This document shows positions 32,221 through 42,858 of a stretch of 64,000 bases of DNA, piece by piece. The first letter of the stretch is position 1. Every line of letters begins with the position of its first letter. Made by a program: the position numbers and the translations under genes. Source of the DNA: Agapetus fuscipes. Lineage: Eukaryota > Arthropoda > Insecta > Trichoptera > Glossosomatidae. The notes under the pieces are model-generated. The model worked only from the letters and a program-made list of their open reading frames with translations, was not told the DNA's origin and did not search any database. The stretch lies in contig OX637333.1 of assembly GCA_951799405.1 (NCBI GenBank), positions 13,763,960-13,827,959 of the forward strand, in the 5' to 3' direction.

Positions 32221-32944
32221 TTATTAAGAAATTGTTGATTGCAAAAAATAATATTTTTGTAAAAATGTAACATGGAAAATCGTAAAATGTACTCGCTTCG
32301 AAAATGTTGCATATCACTTGCCGATGAATCAAAAGTTTTTTATGAGAGAGTTTTAGCTAAAAAAAAAAGTGACGCAGGTCCCGTCCTCTGTGAGCGTTGG
32401 CGCTCGACTGCGGTTTTGACCCGGGAATCTCGCATTTAAAAGCCATTTGTAAAATAATAATAAAAAATAGATCTTATGAAATAAAAAATTTGAAAAAAAT
32501 TAAAACTAAGCTCAAGATTATATTGTTCAATACTTGAAAATAACTGGGTACAAATAACCATTTTTTGAGATTTTATTCGAAGATACAATGTACACTTTTT
32601 TGTCAGTTTTTGCTTCTAGATTTTTTTTTAATTCAGTTTTCTTCATCTCAATCACATTTTAAATCACACCACCAACTAAAACAGGATATAAAGTATATTT
32701 GTATTTTTTTTTCAGATTTCAAAATACCACCAATTTACATAAAAACTGGTTCAAAAATTGTATGTTTTCCACTTACCGCAAGAAGGTGTTGGTAATTTTT
32801 ATTTTTTCAAGTAATGAAAGCGTTTATAGACATATATTATTTGATGCATATTGCAAATGAAATGTTTAACTTACACTTAAAGTTATCAAAATTTTATATT
32901 TGTCCATATTTATTGAAAAAAAAACACGTTTTCGAGAAATTTCC
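32221..32944. other. No gene recognised
   Basis: AT-rich intron sequence with several short open frames and no domain signal. Confidence 0.45.
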
Positions 32945-33285
32945 TAGCACCCTCTTAATTTTTCAAGTTCTTCTATCATTTGCGAATGATAAAAAATGAT
33001 GGTAGGTATCGTCTGCATACCTATAGTATGTATTAAAACAATAACATAACCTCGAAATGTGCATAACATAGAGCAAAGTTTTTTTTTTCGTAGTGATGTC
33101 ACCAAAAATTGTAAAATCGATATTGCAGACTTGTAAAACGATGATACTTGTAAAAAACAGAAGTACCCATGAAAACGCAATGTTAGAAATACACTAGTAA
33201 TTGTAAGTTGTAAGTTACAAGGCTTGTTACTTGTAAATTGTAACTTGTCAACTTGTACGTTGAAAATACAGGCCCCAGGCAGAGA
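32945..33285 (-). repeat. End of the TIR-bounded RT element (copy 2)
   Basis: Matches 8780-9081, including the RT motif remnant FYHSQMIEELEKL and the terminal repeat at its right end. Confidence 0.7.
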
Positions 33286-33415
33286 CATGGTCAGGCTGGT
33301 AGTTTGCATCGAGTACATAATTTTTTCACAGATCTGCCTTTTCCTATCCTGGAGCGTTTTGGATGCGGCCTCATCAAAGAGGCCCAAAAAATGGTGCAAA
33401 CTACCTCATCGACTC
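33286..33415. other. 130-bp segment between two facing TIRs
   Basis: Unique-looking sequence; its CTGGAGCGTTTTGGATGCGG recurs with one change at 36720-36740. Confidence 0.5.
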
Positions 33416-33755
33416 AGGGGCCTGTATTTTCAACGTACAAGTTGACAAGTTACAATTTACAAGTAACAAGCCTTGTAACTAACAAGTTACAATTACTAGT
33501 GTATTTCTAACATTCCATTTTCATGGGTATTTCTGTTTTTTACAAGTTTATCGTTTTACAAGTCTGCAATAACGATTTTACAAGTTTTGGTAACATCACT
33601 ATAAAAAAAAAAACTTTGCTCTATGCTGTGCACATTTTGAGGTTATGTTATTGTGTTGATATAACTATATGGGACATACGAGGTACCCTACAACTATATG
33701 CAGACGATATGGACGATACCATCATTTTTTATCATTCGCAAACTGCTGGTATTCA
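33416..33755 (+). repeat. End of the TIR-bounded RT element (copy 3, opposite orientation)
   Basis: Starts with the same terminus as 7732 and 9081, in the orientation opposite to copy 2. A + strand RT remnant LYADDMDDTIIFYHSQ lies at 33695-33745. Confidence 0.7.
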
Positions 33756-33757
33756 TT

Positions 33758-33836
33758 TCTTGTGAAGGCTGAGTAAACCTTGCCGGTATTTTATTTGGGG
33801 TTTGAAATAAACACCGAAACGGGAAATCATTACTGA
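33758..33836 (-). repeat. SINE-B reverse fragment
   Basis: GAAGGCTGAGTAAACCTTGC and GGTTTGAAATAAACACCGAA match the reverse of 14915-14970. Confidence 0.7.
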
Positions 33837-33852
33837 TAGTCTATCTATAAAT

Positions 33853-34095
33853 CTATAATCTAAGTTGCAAGGATATATTCATTCAAAGCTCTCAGATGTA
33901 TGCCCACAAACAAACACGTGTAGTTCGCGCTTACAAATGCTGATTGTGTACTTACAAATAAAATCCAAACCTCAAATGAACATAAGCCCTGCAACTCTTG
34001 CCGACATTCCCTGAAACAGGGGTGACATTGGCAAAGTGAACCATTTTTTACAGTATGGGTGGTCAGCCTCATACCAACCTATAAGTCAAGGAATA
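33853..34095 (-). repeat. Family R unit at LINE 3' end
   Basis: Complete unit, nearly identical to those at 393-640 and 9613-9860. Confidence 0.85.
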
Positions 34096-34217
34096 CGAGT
34101 AAAAAATAACATTTAAGTATAAGAAAACAACAAAACCTTAAAAATAAATCTATACAAAAAAAGTAAAAAAAAAAGAAATGTCTTATGCAAAAAATGTAGC
34201 AAGCCAATAAACCAACA

Positions 34218-36095
34218 TTAAAAATCAGCATTGCAGATTAGCCGCCACTTCTTCCTGTCCTTGCATACTTCTTTCATTTCATCCAGAGTCATAACTTTTT
34301 TCATACAAGTCCTCCTTTTATTATGACTCTGGATATCCCATTCATTCGCTATTTCAGAGATTTGATCCTTCCATACTTTTCTCGGTCTTCCTCTACCACG
34401 ACATCCATCTATTCTAGCAACATATACTTTCTTCGTCAATCTTTCATCACTCATTCTCTCCAAATGCCCGAACCATCTTAACATACTTCTTTTAATCTTC
34501 ACTTTCACACTTTCCCTTACACCACATTCTTCTCTTACAAAATCATTCCTCACCCTGTCACTTCGTTTTTTCCCAATCATACTTCTTAGATAGTCCATTT
34601 CTACTGTATGGACTTTACTAATTTCCCTTTCACTCACCGTCCAGGCTTCACTTCCATACATCAAGGTTGGCACTAGTATAACACCGTGCACCGCCAATCT
34701 AACATTTTTTGAGAGATTTTGGTTCCTGGCGATGCAAGCGGTCGCACCCAGTACACACCTGCCTTTCATTATTCTTCTTTCAAATTCACCGGTCATTCTT
34801 CCATCTTTTTCAAACTTACTTCCCAGGTATACAAACTCATTTACGACATCAACATTCATTCCATTAATTTTAAATTCATAATTCATATTTTCATCATCTC
34901 TTTCAAAAATCAATACTTTCGTCTTACTTGTATTCAACTTCAAATGGTTACCTTTCAAAGCTTCATTCAATCTAGAGAGCATTGTTTGCAATTCTACTGC
35001 AGAATCAGATACAAGAACTGCATCATCTGCATACAGTAGAACACTCACTTTGCTCTCTCCTATCATCAATCCACAATCATTAAGTCTAGCATCCCTGACA
35101 CACTTGTCCATAACTATGTTAAATAGCCATGGACTCATCACACATCCTTGCCTCACACCCTTATACACTTCAAACCACTCACTATACTCACCATCAATAC
35201 GGACACATGCCTTACTATTTTCATAGTTTGCATGCACCGCACCTAGGAGAGCCCCATTCACTCCGTATGCTTTCAAAACATCCCATAACATACCTCTGTC
35301 CACTGAGTCAAAAGCCTTTTCCAGATCTACAAAGGCCGTGAACAGCTTCCGCCTCATCGACAATTGTTTTTCAACAAGTTGTCGTAGAGTAAAAATCTGA
35401 TCAACACAGCCTCTACCGGCCATAAAGCCGGACTGTATATCGGAAATCCTTTCACTAGTAGTCAGAATCACATTTTTTATAATCACCTTACAGAAGACTT
35501 TTCCTGGTATACTGAGTAGACTGATTGGTCTGAAGTTCTGACAGTCTTTTTTGTCCCCTTTACCTTTGTAAATGGGAACAATGACTGCCTTCCTCCAATC
35601 CATCGGTACTACTCCTGCATTCACACAAAGCTTACATAATTCGTACATCCAATCTATCACACATTCACCTCCTGCTTTCAACATTTCACCATTTATACCA
35701 TCAAACCCAGCAGACTTCCCATTCTTCAGACGTGAAATAGACACTTTCATTTCTTCTTTCAAAATATTCAATTCATTCTCTTCATCTATCTGTTCATAAA
35801 TTCTTCTTTCACCCTGACCAAAAATTTCTTGAAAATAGTTCTTCCATCTCTTGCATACTTCTTCATTCTCCCATACCATCTCACCGGCAGCACTTTTGAC
35901 TCCTGGAGTGGTCAATGCAGAAGATTTATTTTTATCCGCATTGATCCACCTCCAAAATTCCTTCTTACTGTCGGTGAAACTTCTGTTAATCCTTTCATCA
36001 ATCTTTCTTTGTTCATTCATCTTGCTTTCATAAATTATAGTCTTCGCCATTCTCTTAGCTGTCTTATATTCGTCTTCTAGTGCTAGAATAAAATT
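34218..36095 (-). CDS. LINE ORF2 reverse transcriptase, uninterrupted but without endonuclease
   Basis: About 625 codons stay open although the 5' part is missing; there is no credible start codon. Domains: linker with KKEFWRWINADKN and VCKRWKNYFQEIFG; RT fingers LKNGKSAGFDGINGEMLK and WRKAVIVPIYKGKGDKKDCQ; FRPISLLSIPGKVFCK; palm TAFVDLEKAFDSVDRGMLW (first Asp), VRQGCVMSPWLFNIVMD, VSVLLYADDAVLVSDS (YADD); thumb NTSKTKVLIF and VYLGSKFEKDG; then LMYGSEAWTVSEREIS and a C-terminal RWFGHLERMSDERL and RGRGRPRKVWKDQ segment. This C-terminal organisation is common in RTE-like LINEs, though the clade is not certain. All catalytic residues are intact, indicating a fairly recent insertion. Confidence 0.9.
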   Translation of the reverse strand, partial: NFILALEDEYKTAKRMAKTIIYESKMNEQRKIDERINRSFTDSKKEFWRWINADKNKSSALTTPGVKSAAGEMVWENEEVCKRWKNYFQEIFGQGERRIYEQIDEENELNILKEEMKVSISRLKNGKSAGFDGINGEMLKAGGECVIDWMYELCKLCVNAGVVPMDWRKAVIVPIYKGKGDKKDCQNFRPISLLSIPGKVFCKVIIKNVILTTSERISDIQSGFMAGRGCVDQIFTLRQLVEKQLSMRRKLFTAFVDLEKAFDSVDRGMLWDVLKAYGVNGALLGAVHANYENSKACVRIDGEYSEWFEVYKGVRQGCVMSPWLFNIVMDKCVRDARLNDCGLMIGESKVSVLLYADDAVLVSDSAVELQTMLSRLNEALKGNHLKLNTSKTKVLIFERDDENMNYEFKINGMNVDVVNEFVYLGSKFEKDGRMTGEFERRIMKGRCVLGATACIARNQNLSKNVRLAVHGVILVPTLMYGSEAWTVSEREISKVHTVEMDYLRSMIGKKRSDRVRNDFVREECGVRESVKVKIKRSMLRWFGHLERMSDERLTKKVYVARIDGCRGRGRPRKVWKDQISEIANEWDIQSHNKRRTCMKKVMTLDEMKEVCKDRKKWRLICNADF

Positions 36096-36320
36096 AAGAA
36101 TCATAAAAATTTAAGATTCCTTGAATATTTCATTTTGTGCATGAGTAAGGTAGGCACGTATACTGATAGATGAAATGTTGAGAACCATATTATCTTGCTT
36201 GGGGTAATAGGGTCCGCACTTGAATTGAGATAATTGTGACGTCAGATGATCGAGTTGCGGGATACTTGTCATTCCTGCTTGAATCATTAGTCAATATATC
36301 CTCAATGCAATATATTCATT
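36096..36320. other. No gene recognised
   Basis: Intron sequence between a LINE and the SWIM-like fragment. Confidence 0.4.
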
Positions 36321-36339
36321 TATTAAGATTTTTTGTTAC

Positions 36340-36582
36340 AGGTGGCTGTAAGCACGCAGTTGTTTTTTTATACTGGCTGTACCGCAGAAGTATTGAGCCC
36401 AGCAGAACCTCTGTTGAATGCTCCTGGAAAAGACCAGTAATGGCGGGCACCGGAACCACCATTCCGTACATAAAAGCAGCTGACTTCGGGAATTGGGGGC
36501 ATCGGCCTGAAGGAGATGGCTCATTTTTAAAAGATGTATTTAAGTCTAGGCGCACACTAGACGACAGGCGACAAATACACTA
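36340..36582 (+). pseudogene. SWIM-zinc-finger-like exon fragment (YqaJ/SWIM transposon-associated protein)
   Basis: Open sequence GGCKHAVVFLYWLYRRSIEP then SRTSVECSWKRPVMAGTGTT and IPYIKAADFGNWGH. The CKHAVVFL part fits the second half of a SWIM zinc finger (CxH followed by a hydrophobic helix). The following WL.RRS.EPS.T.V.C.WK.P pattern is one I associate with SWIM/YqaJ-type proteins common in arthropod genomes. It starts directly after a splice-acceptor-like TTTTTTGTTACAG at 36326-36338 and ends at a stop at 36581. No neighbouring exon was found, so it is probably an orphan fragment. Confidence 0.45.
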
Positions 36583-36650
36583 GTTACGTCAGATCTGTCA
36601 AATTTTAACAATTGTGAGCTACAATTGTTAACTTGTACGTTGAAAATGGC
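36565..36650 (-). repeat. End of the TIR-bounded RT element (left-end type)
   Basis: The reverse complement reads CATTTTCAACGTACAAGTTA then ACAATTGTAGC and AAAATTTGACAGATC, matching 7740-7800. The outermost bases of the TIR are missing. Confidence 0.65.
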
Positions 36651-37137
36651 AGAGACTAGTAAAAACTAATGCTCCATATTATTTACCTGCTTTTTGCATA
36701 AAAAAAAATATTCCAAACCTGGAGCGTTTTGAATGCGGCCATTACTTATTTTGTAAATTATAAAAAACGATCTTTTGAAGTTAGTTGTATCAGCCATGGA
36801 AATAAAGTAAAAAAATATGATTTCACATACATTACTTGTAATAAGAGGATAAACATACTACAAATTTGTATTTCCAACCCTCCTTGTTCAGGAGAAAAGG
36901 GGGTAAAATGTTATTTTGTACAATATATTTTATAACTCAAAAACAAAAAAGAAAGTATGATATTTTTGTACGTCAAATATAAGAACATAAATTTGTATAC
37001 AATAATAACCTCTTACATATTCTTGCTATCTGCTGTAGTTTTAGAGCATTTTTCAAAAAAATTTACTGCAGTTCCCGTTTTTGGTTCAAAATTCGGTTTG
37101 AACGCCTTAGTATTTTATTTTAAAAATTTATAAAAAA
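36651..37137. other. No gene recognised
   Basis: AT-rich; 36720-36745 shares 20+ bp with 33350-33375. Confidence 0.45.
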
Positions 37138-37139
37138 TA

Positions 37140-37434
37140 CCATCACCTAGAAGATTAAATTTTCTTTAAAATTGTATGAATATTGACTATTTTATTGTGA
37201 AAGGATTGTATGTTATAGCGGTTTAACTTTCGTAACGTATTTTGATGTTTGTATATAAGTACCTACCTATCTAGCACGAGTATATGCGTAATATTATGAT
37301 GATTTCATATTATCATCATAATATCACGCAAAATATGTTACCACAAGATTAACCGCTATTCTGTTCAAACCTTTCACGATAAAATAGTTCATATCCATAC
37401 AGTTTTACAGGCAATTTAATCTTCTAGGGGATGG
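37140..37434. repeat. Foldback MITE flanked by TA
   Basis: Imperfect inverted arms of about 140 bp start CCATCACCTAGAAGATTAAA (left) and CCATCCCCTAGAAGATTAAA (right, reversed), with TA on each side. The hairpin centre ATTATGATGAT/ATCATCATAAT is at about 37294-37330. Confidence 0.75.
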
Positions 37435-37439
37435 TATTT

Positions 37440-37735
37440 TTATATATAATACCCTTCGCCGTCGTCATTCGCTTACAATTTCAATTTAAAAAAATTAATG
37501 CCATCACAGCAGATGAAAAACATTCCTGAACGATGGCAAATTAATTTTTGGATATAATATGCTGCAAAGCTGCGAGCTTTCGCGTTTGTGTTTAAAACTC
37601 ACTGAAAACTTCATTCAATAAATCTGTTTGTTCATACTGAAAATGTATGGAACTATATTGACATCTAGCGGCAAAACGTGAAAGTTTTTTTTTACATTTT
37701 CTTTTATTTCATGCAAATTAAAATTTTGGTTCACG
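37440..37735 (+). repeat. Dispersed repeat (copy 1 of 2)
   Basis: About 80% similar by eye to 51452-51735 on the same strand: ACCCTTCGCCGTCGTC, GCTGCGAGCTTTCGCG, TTGACATCTAGCGGCAAAAC. Both copies end at TTTCATGCAAATTAAAA. Class unknown. Confidence 0.6.
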
Positions 37736-37959
37736 GTCAATCATAACTTTCCACAAAATCAATGAAAAGTATACCCACCAAACACAGTGTTAGTTTTGAT
37801 ACAAACTGGATCAATGGTAATAGTGTAAAAAGACGATTACTTAAATAGATTAGCTTCATTACTTACACACAACTATTTTTTTTGTTTTGAAAATTGACTA
37901 TGACCTAAACATGGCCGTATTTTATGCTATAAAGTCATGTGCAGTCCACTGTACAATTT

Positions 37960-38150
37960 ATTTTGTTTTACCGTTTCAAAATCTACGTTTGTGGCAAACC
38001 CAAATTCGTTATCGTTTGGTGTGGAACATACGCACTTTCTAACTAAATTGGAAATTCAAAAATTTAATTTAAAAGCTTACGAGATTTAAGTTACGTGTAT
38101 TTCAAAATGACTATGATATTAAAACCGACTTCAAGACAAATGACTGTGCC
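37960..38150 (-). repeat. Fragment of the TG...CA element family
   Basis: Matches 2830-3030 in reverse: GTTTTACCGTTTCAAAATCT, CGTTATCGTTTGGTGTGGAA and ATATTAAAACCGACTTCAAG. Confidence 0.65.
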
Positions 38151-38309
38151 TTGCTTTTTTGTCACTGTGCTGTTTTGTTACTCTGTTATTTGGTCATGTA
38201 TCGTTTTGTCACTGTGTTACATAACTATGTAATATAGCTTTGCAACATAGATTACAGATTATAAAGAATAAAAATCAAAATATTAAAAAAAAAAAAAAAA
38301 AAAATCATT

Positions 38310-38450
38310 TGAGATTGTGTTTTTATGTTGTAAGTACACATGCAGCATGTGTAAGTGCGAACTTATACGTGTGTGCTTGAGGGAATGCATTTAACATGAA
38401 TCTCAAATGTAATATATTTTGCAACTTAGATTATAGATTTAGATTTAAGA
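38310..38450 (+). repeat. Family R, 3' half after an A-run
   Basis: Starts ATCATTTGAGATTGTGTTTT and ends TTGCAACTTAGATTATAGAT; the first half is lost. Confidence 0.7.
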
Positions 38451-38523
38451 TAGGTTGGTATGCAAGTATGTCAACGACGTCACCATGTTGAAAGCACCGG
38501 TTCCCATAGATCACCGAAGATAA

Positions 38524-39521
38524 GGCTCAGTTTAGACACACGAAATTTTTTTGAATAAGTTTCGATAGTGACGTCAAGCAAGATGGCCGCTCCTCAGTGA
38601 CAGATGCTGGCAATTTTGATATTATGATGATTTTTAAAAAATGCCGCATGACCCACTTATTTCGTAATGTTGGTCAGACTGAGTTGTCAGACATTTCCAC
38701 TTCGGAGTTAAAATGTCTGAAAAGTCAAAGACAATAATGCTATGGACTCGACAATTTTGGTAGGTATTTAAATTTTTTTTGTTAATTTAAAACTCGAAAA
38801 CCTTTATTTTCTGTGAAAACTAAAAACAATTTGGAAAATATAAAATAATTGTTAACCCCTTGAAAAGAAAAAGGAAGTAGGTAATAATTAAATAGAGTTT
38901 GTTCTTACTTTTGGATTAAAAACAATTTTATTTCACAACGGTGTTTTTTGAAATGATTCCATGAAACTTTTCACGGAAGAAACATGTTAATCAATTAATT
39001 TTATAAGTCGTAAATAATTTCAGTCGTAAGGGAAAATTAAATTTAATGTTGGTCTCGGCAAATAAGCGCCAAAAACAATGACACAATATAATGTGAACAC
39101 AATATAAAATACCAATGCAATATTAATGACACAATTGCAATATTGCATTCTGTTTCATAAAAATATTTTTGAGGTTAAGAACCCGTAATATATTTTCACA
39201 ACTAACATTGGAATATTTAGCCAGTTTGTACAACACCACGATGAATTTTAAATTATCTGTATGATTCTTTTTTTTACCGACGCATAGTTAAACTTAACAC
39301 GTAAAATAATTTAATTCCTACATTATTAATTTAATCCCATTCGATGTTTGAATAAACCGCAACAGCTAAATGCCATTAGAAGAAAAAGATTCTGTTTTGT
39401 TCAAAAAATATTTTGTTCAAATGTGTGTGGAGACGGAAAACCGATAGTTGCCGCTAAAAATCGCTGTCTGACGTCACTATCGAAACTTTTTCAAAAAAAT
39501 TTCGTGTGTCTAAACTGAGCC
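38524..39521. mobile_element. Non-autonomous TIR transposon with TAA target duplication
   Basis: About 55-bp terminal inverted repeats begin GGCTCAGTTTAGACACACGA at both ends; TAA occurs on each side (38521-38523, 39522-39524). Length 998 bp, no transposase frame. The 3-bp TAA duplication suggests PIF/Harbinger, as for 18971-19145. Confidence 0.82.
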
Positions 39522-39568
39522 TAAGCAACATTGGGCGCGGACAGTACACCGCGTGTCGTTGGCATCTT

Positions 39569-39875
39569 GGACCGGTCCGTAGTCCAGTGGCAACACTTCG
39601 GACTCGTAAATGGAAGGTTGCGGATTCGGATCCCGGCGGAGCATAAAAATATACCATTTCTATTTCGAATGTGCTCTTTGCTGAGTTGAAAAATTCATAA
39701 ACTTTTACCAAAGACCGGTCACTGAAAGTTCCATCCTACCTTACAACAACTGGGTCTTGCTTGAGAATTGGCGCTTTCTAGAGCGACGACCAAGCTCGCA
39801 GAGGGCTCTTGAGGTGTGATACACACAAAAACAGCGCTCACCAAATAAATCATCCTAATATTATCATTATTACAT
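39569..39875 (+). repeat. tRNA-derived SINE (SINE-A), complete, with 7-bp target duplication
   Basis: Starts GGACCGGTCCGTAGTCCAGT, contains the B box GGATTCGGATCCCGG, ends with an A/T-rich tail (TCATCCTAATATTATC). GCATCTT flanks both sides (39562-39568, 39876-39882). The reference copy for this SINE family in the window. Confidence 0.9.
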
Positions 39876-39882
39876 GCATCTT

Positions 39883-40180
39883 ATACTATAAATCCCAAAA
39901 ACCGTTCGTTGATAACCACTTAAAATGGTGAAGGACTAAACGTTTTTGGCTGTCTTTTGTTTCAGAATACAGTTTGTAATCTGGGAAAGGTTTTAGCGTA
40001 CAAACAAGTCAGTATAATATCGCAGAACATGTTTAAATTGTGTGCTGTATTTTGGAAATATTTTTTTTTCTTTTTAATTACAGAACTATACATCGTTTAG
40101 CGGCTATACTTAACTCTTTTTTATAATGTCAATAGTTTTTGAGTAAATATGGAAAATATGGAAAAGTGACGTCATTCTTG
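39883..40180. other. No gene recognised
   Basis: AT-rich intron sequence. Confidence 0.4.
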
Positions 40181-40184
40181 TATA

Positions 40185-41106
40185 GGGTTTTCCAATAAGA
40201 GGTGTTATTTTGAATAGCCCGCTATTTCGGTAGCTGTCACTTTTGAAGCTGTTATTTTTTGACATTTGACAAGTAGAAACTACGCCATTATTAAAAATGG
40301 ATGAACCGGCCGATCATCAACAACGTCGTGTCTTTGCTGATTGGGTCCTTGAAATGCATGAAATTCCATCGAAAAATCATCATGACTGATGAGGCCCATT
40401 TCCACCTCGGTGGCTACGTCAACAAGCAATATTGTCGCATCTGGGGCTCGGAAAACCCAAGAGTTATTGTTGAGAAGCCTCTCCATCCCCAACGTGTGAC
40501 TGTTTGGTGCGGTTTATGGTCCGGCGGGGTCATTGAACCTTACTTTTTCGAAAATGAGGTTGGATCAACAGTTACGGTGAATGGATTGCGCTATCGAGAG
40601 ATGATTAATGATTTTTTATGGCCGAAGTTGGATGGTATTGATCTAGACAACGTTTACTTTCAACAAGACGGCGCTACGTGCCACACAAGCAACGAAACCA
40701 TTGATCTTTTACGGGAAAAGTTTCCGGACCGTGTTATCTCTCGAAGAGGTGATCACAATTGGCCACCGAGATCTTGTGATTTAACACCTTGCGACTTCTT
40801 CCTTTGGGGCCACGTGAAAGATAAGGTCTACGCTAAAAGCCCAGCGTCGATTCAAGACCTCAAAGATTTAATTCGTGAGGCTATCGAGGACATACATAGG
40901 GCAGCCACTTTGCGATTTGGTTATAGAAAATTTCCTGAAAAGGATATGGTCCTGTAAGCGTGGTCGTGGTGGCCAATTCGTTGATGTTGTTTTTCATTAT
41001 TAACGGCATACTTTCCTCTTTATTATGAAATAAACATGCTATCATTTATCTCCAAAATTGGCATTTTTCTTTGAATATCAAAATAACACCTCTTTTTGGA
41101 AAACCC
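40185..41106 (+). mobile_element. Mariner-like DNA transposon, internally deleted
   Basis: Terminal inverted repeats start GGGTTTTCCAATAAGAGG (left) and GGGTTTTCCAAAAAGAGG (right, reversed), flanked by TA (40183-40184, 41107-41108). At 922 bp it is shorter than an intact element. The transposase lacks its N-terminal DNA-binding part. Confidence 0.9.
40297..40999 (+). pseudogene. Mariner-like transposase, N-terminally deleted and frameshifted
   Basis: Starts MDEPADHQQRRVFADWVLE, which jumps from the initiator region directly to the catalytic core. A frameshift at about 40350 leads into KFHRKIIMTDEAHFHLGG. The core runs through TVWCGLWSGGVIEPYFFENE and VYFQQDGATCHTSNETI to NWPPRSCDLTPCDFFLWGHV. 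The catalytic Asps are in MTDEAHF, QQDGATC and SCDLTP; I count 36 residues between the last two. A second frameshift near 40915 moves the C-terminus (GRGGQFVDVVFHY) into another frame. The helix-turn-helix domains that bind the TIRs are absent. Confidence 0.88.
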
Positions 41107-41108
41107 TA

Positions 41109-41574
41109 TATATACCAATTTCTACAAAATATACTAAATATTATGTAAGAAATATAACATTATTAATTATTAAGCTCATCCATTATTACAAAAAGAGGGG
41201 GGGGGGGGTCAATAGATAATGACTATAGAATGATTGTAAGGGGGGGGGGGGGGGGTCGAAAATCGGCCAAAATCGATGACGTAATTTATGGACGGCCCCG
41301 AATACACAAAAAAATATGTATGTAAATCGTACCAGCCATTTTTTAATAAATCTCATTTGAAGTTTTCGCTGTCCGGGAGCCATCTTGAATTTTCTAAAAA
41401 AAATTAATGTGCTCTTCATTCTCATTTTTTCATTTTCATTTTGTTTTATTTGCAATTACAGCTTGTCACTAAGCCCTTACATTATTATGTTGTATAAAGT
41501 CTCCGGGGAAAGAGTACTATATTATATTATAAACTAACTTACATATGAATGCACTAAGTACTTACTTGTCTAGA
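41109..41574. other. Intron with two G-homopolymer runs
   Basis: Runs of about 13 and 17 G near 41197 and 41240 frame a 40-bp segment, then GATGACGTAATTTATGGACG. Otherwise nothing recognised. Confidence 0.5.
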
Positions 41575-42858
41575 TTGTACACTAGAGTGGAGTGATCTTG
41601 TATGAGATTTTTTTTCAAAACCATATACCATTTTTTATGCCATTTATGAAATAAAAATTATAGAAAAAAAATTCAGATTTTTCAAAAAATTCCTTCTTCC
41701 CGCACACTGACTTCAAAGTTTATGTTTTTGTTGAAAATTTGTAACAAAGCTCCAGCTCAATATTGAGCTGAATAAAGTTAGTCAAGGTGTAAAAAATTAA
41801 AATAAAAGTACTACAAGCATTCATTCGTACATTCCAAAACAATACAAGAAGAAAAAAAAGTACAGGTTTTAAAAAAAAAAAAAAAAAAAATTGCTTGAAA
41901 ATTGCCTTTTCTTTTCATTTTCGGCATTATGATCCTTCGTTCTAATTAGGCTTTTATAGCCCCAAATCTAATTTTTTGGTACATTGGCTCAAAGCAGCTT
42001 TTCTTGTGATTTTCCCTGCTTTTTCAACTGCCTAAGTATAGCATGGGAGCAGGGGCGTGCATCCCATATGGGCATATGAGTCTTATGGGTAGGCAATATA
42101 TGGTAAAAAAAACATTTAATCTTGATATTCAGATTTAAAATTCAAAATATAAATTCGATTGAAGCCCTGGTTAGCACTTCAGTCAAGAGCAAATGATTTA
42201 TTTTAAAGGAATGGGAGAAACTATTTATTCGGAAATTTATTACTACCTTACATGGGATCTGTAAAAAATGCATGTCACTGTCACCACTAGATTGAACTTT
42301 CTCATCGGATATTTTTTTTCTAAAAGAGGCTCATTAATATTTTCCTGATATTTTATTAGATCAACTTAAGCTGCATCATTGAAATATATTTCAGGCCTCT
42401 TAAAAAGTTATTGTGTGAGAGATTTGATATTTTGCGTGCCTTTGCTACGTCATGTTGTGAATTCTTTAATGAGTTTGTTTTTGCCGATAATCATCGCTAA
42501 TAAGATACTTTCCGAATGCCTAAAAAGCTATTTTTTTCCAAAGACTGAATCTTTTACGTTTTTGATATCTAGCAAATATTTCGAGGCCAAAATGATGTAA
42601 CAAATATGATATGAGTCATCTTTACATGAACAATTATTTTTATAAGAACCTATGATAGAGGATACACTTTTATCACAAAAGCAGCTAGAGTTGTCAAAGT
42701 TTCCGACGCGACGGTGATTCCGTTGCTACATACAGACGTAGTATTTGGTTGGCTTGTGTAAGCCAAAGAACGTGTAAAATCTGGCCTGGAGATCTATTTG
42801 TCAGATCTTTAGGAAAATCCTTTGTTGTTACTGCTGAGATAATGTCGTGCAAATACTG

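Larger units (their letters stand above)
33853..36095 (-). mobile_element. 5'-truncated LINE with family R at its 3' end
   Basis: On the minus strand: truncated start near 36095, RT open frame to 34218, an A-rich 3' UTR, then a family R unit whose tail ends at 33853. The arrangement is the same as at 9613-10714, which establishes that R is part of, or firmly attached to, this LINE's 3' end. Confidence 0.88.

Noticed and set aside
34719..36080. Several + strand open frames over 34719-36080
   Set aside because: Antisense of the LINE RT; base composition of the coding strand explains them.
42379..42600. + strand frame of 73 codons
   Set aside because: Lies antisense to the decayed hAT-like transposase and ends randomly.
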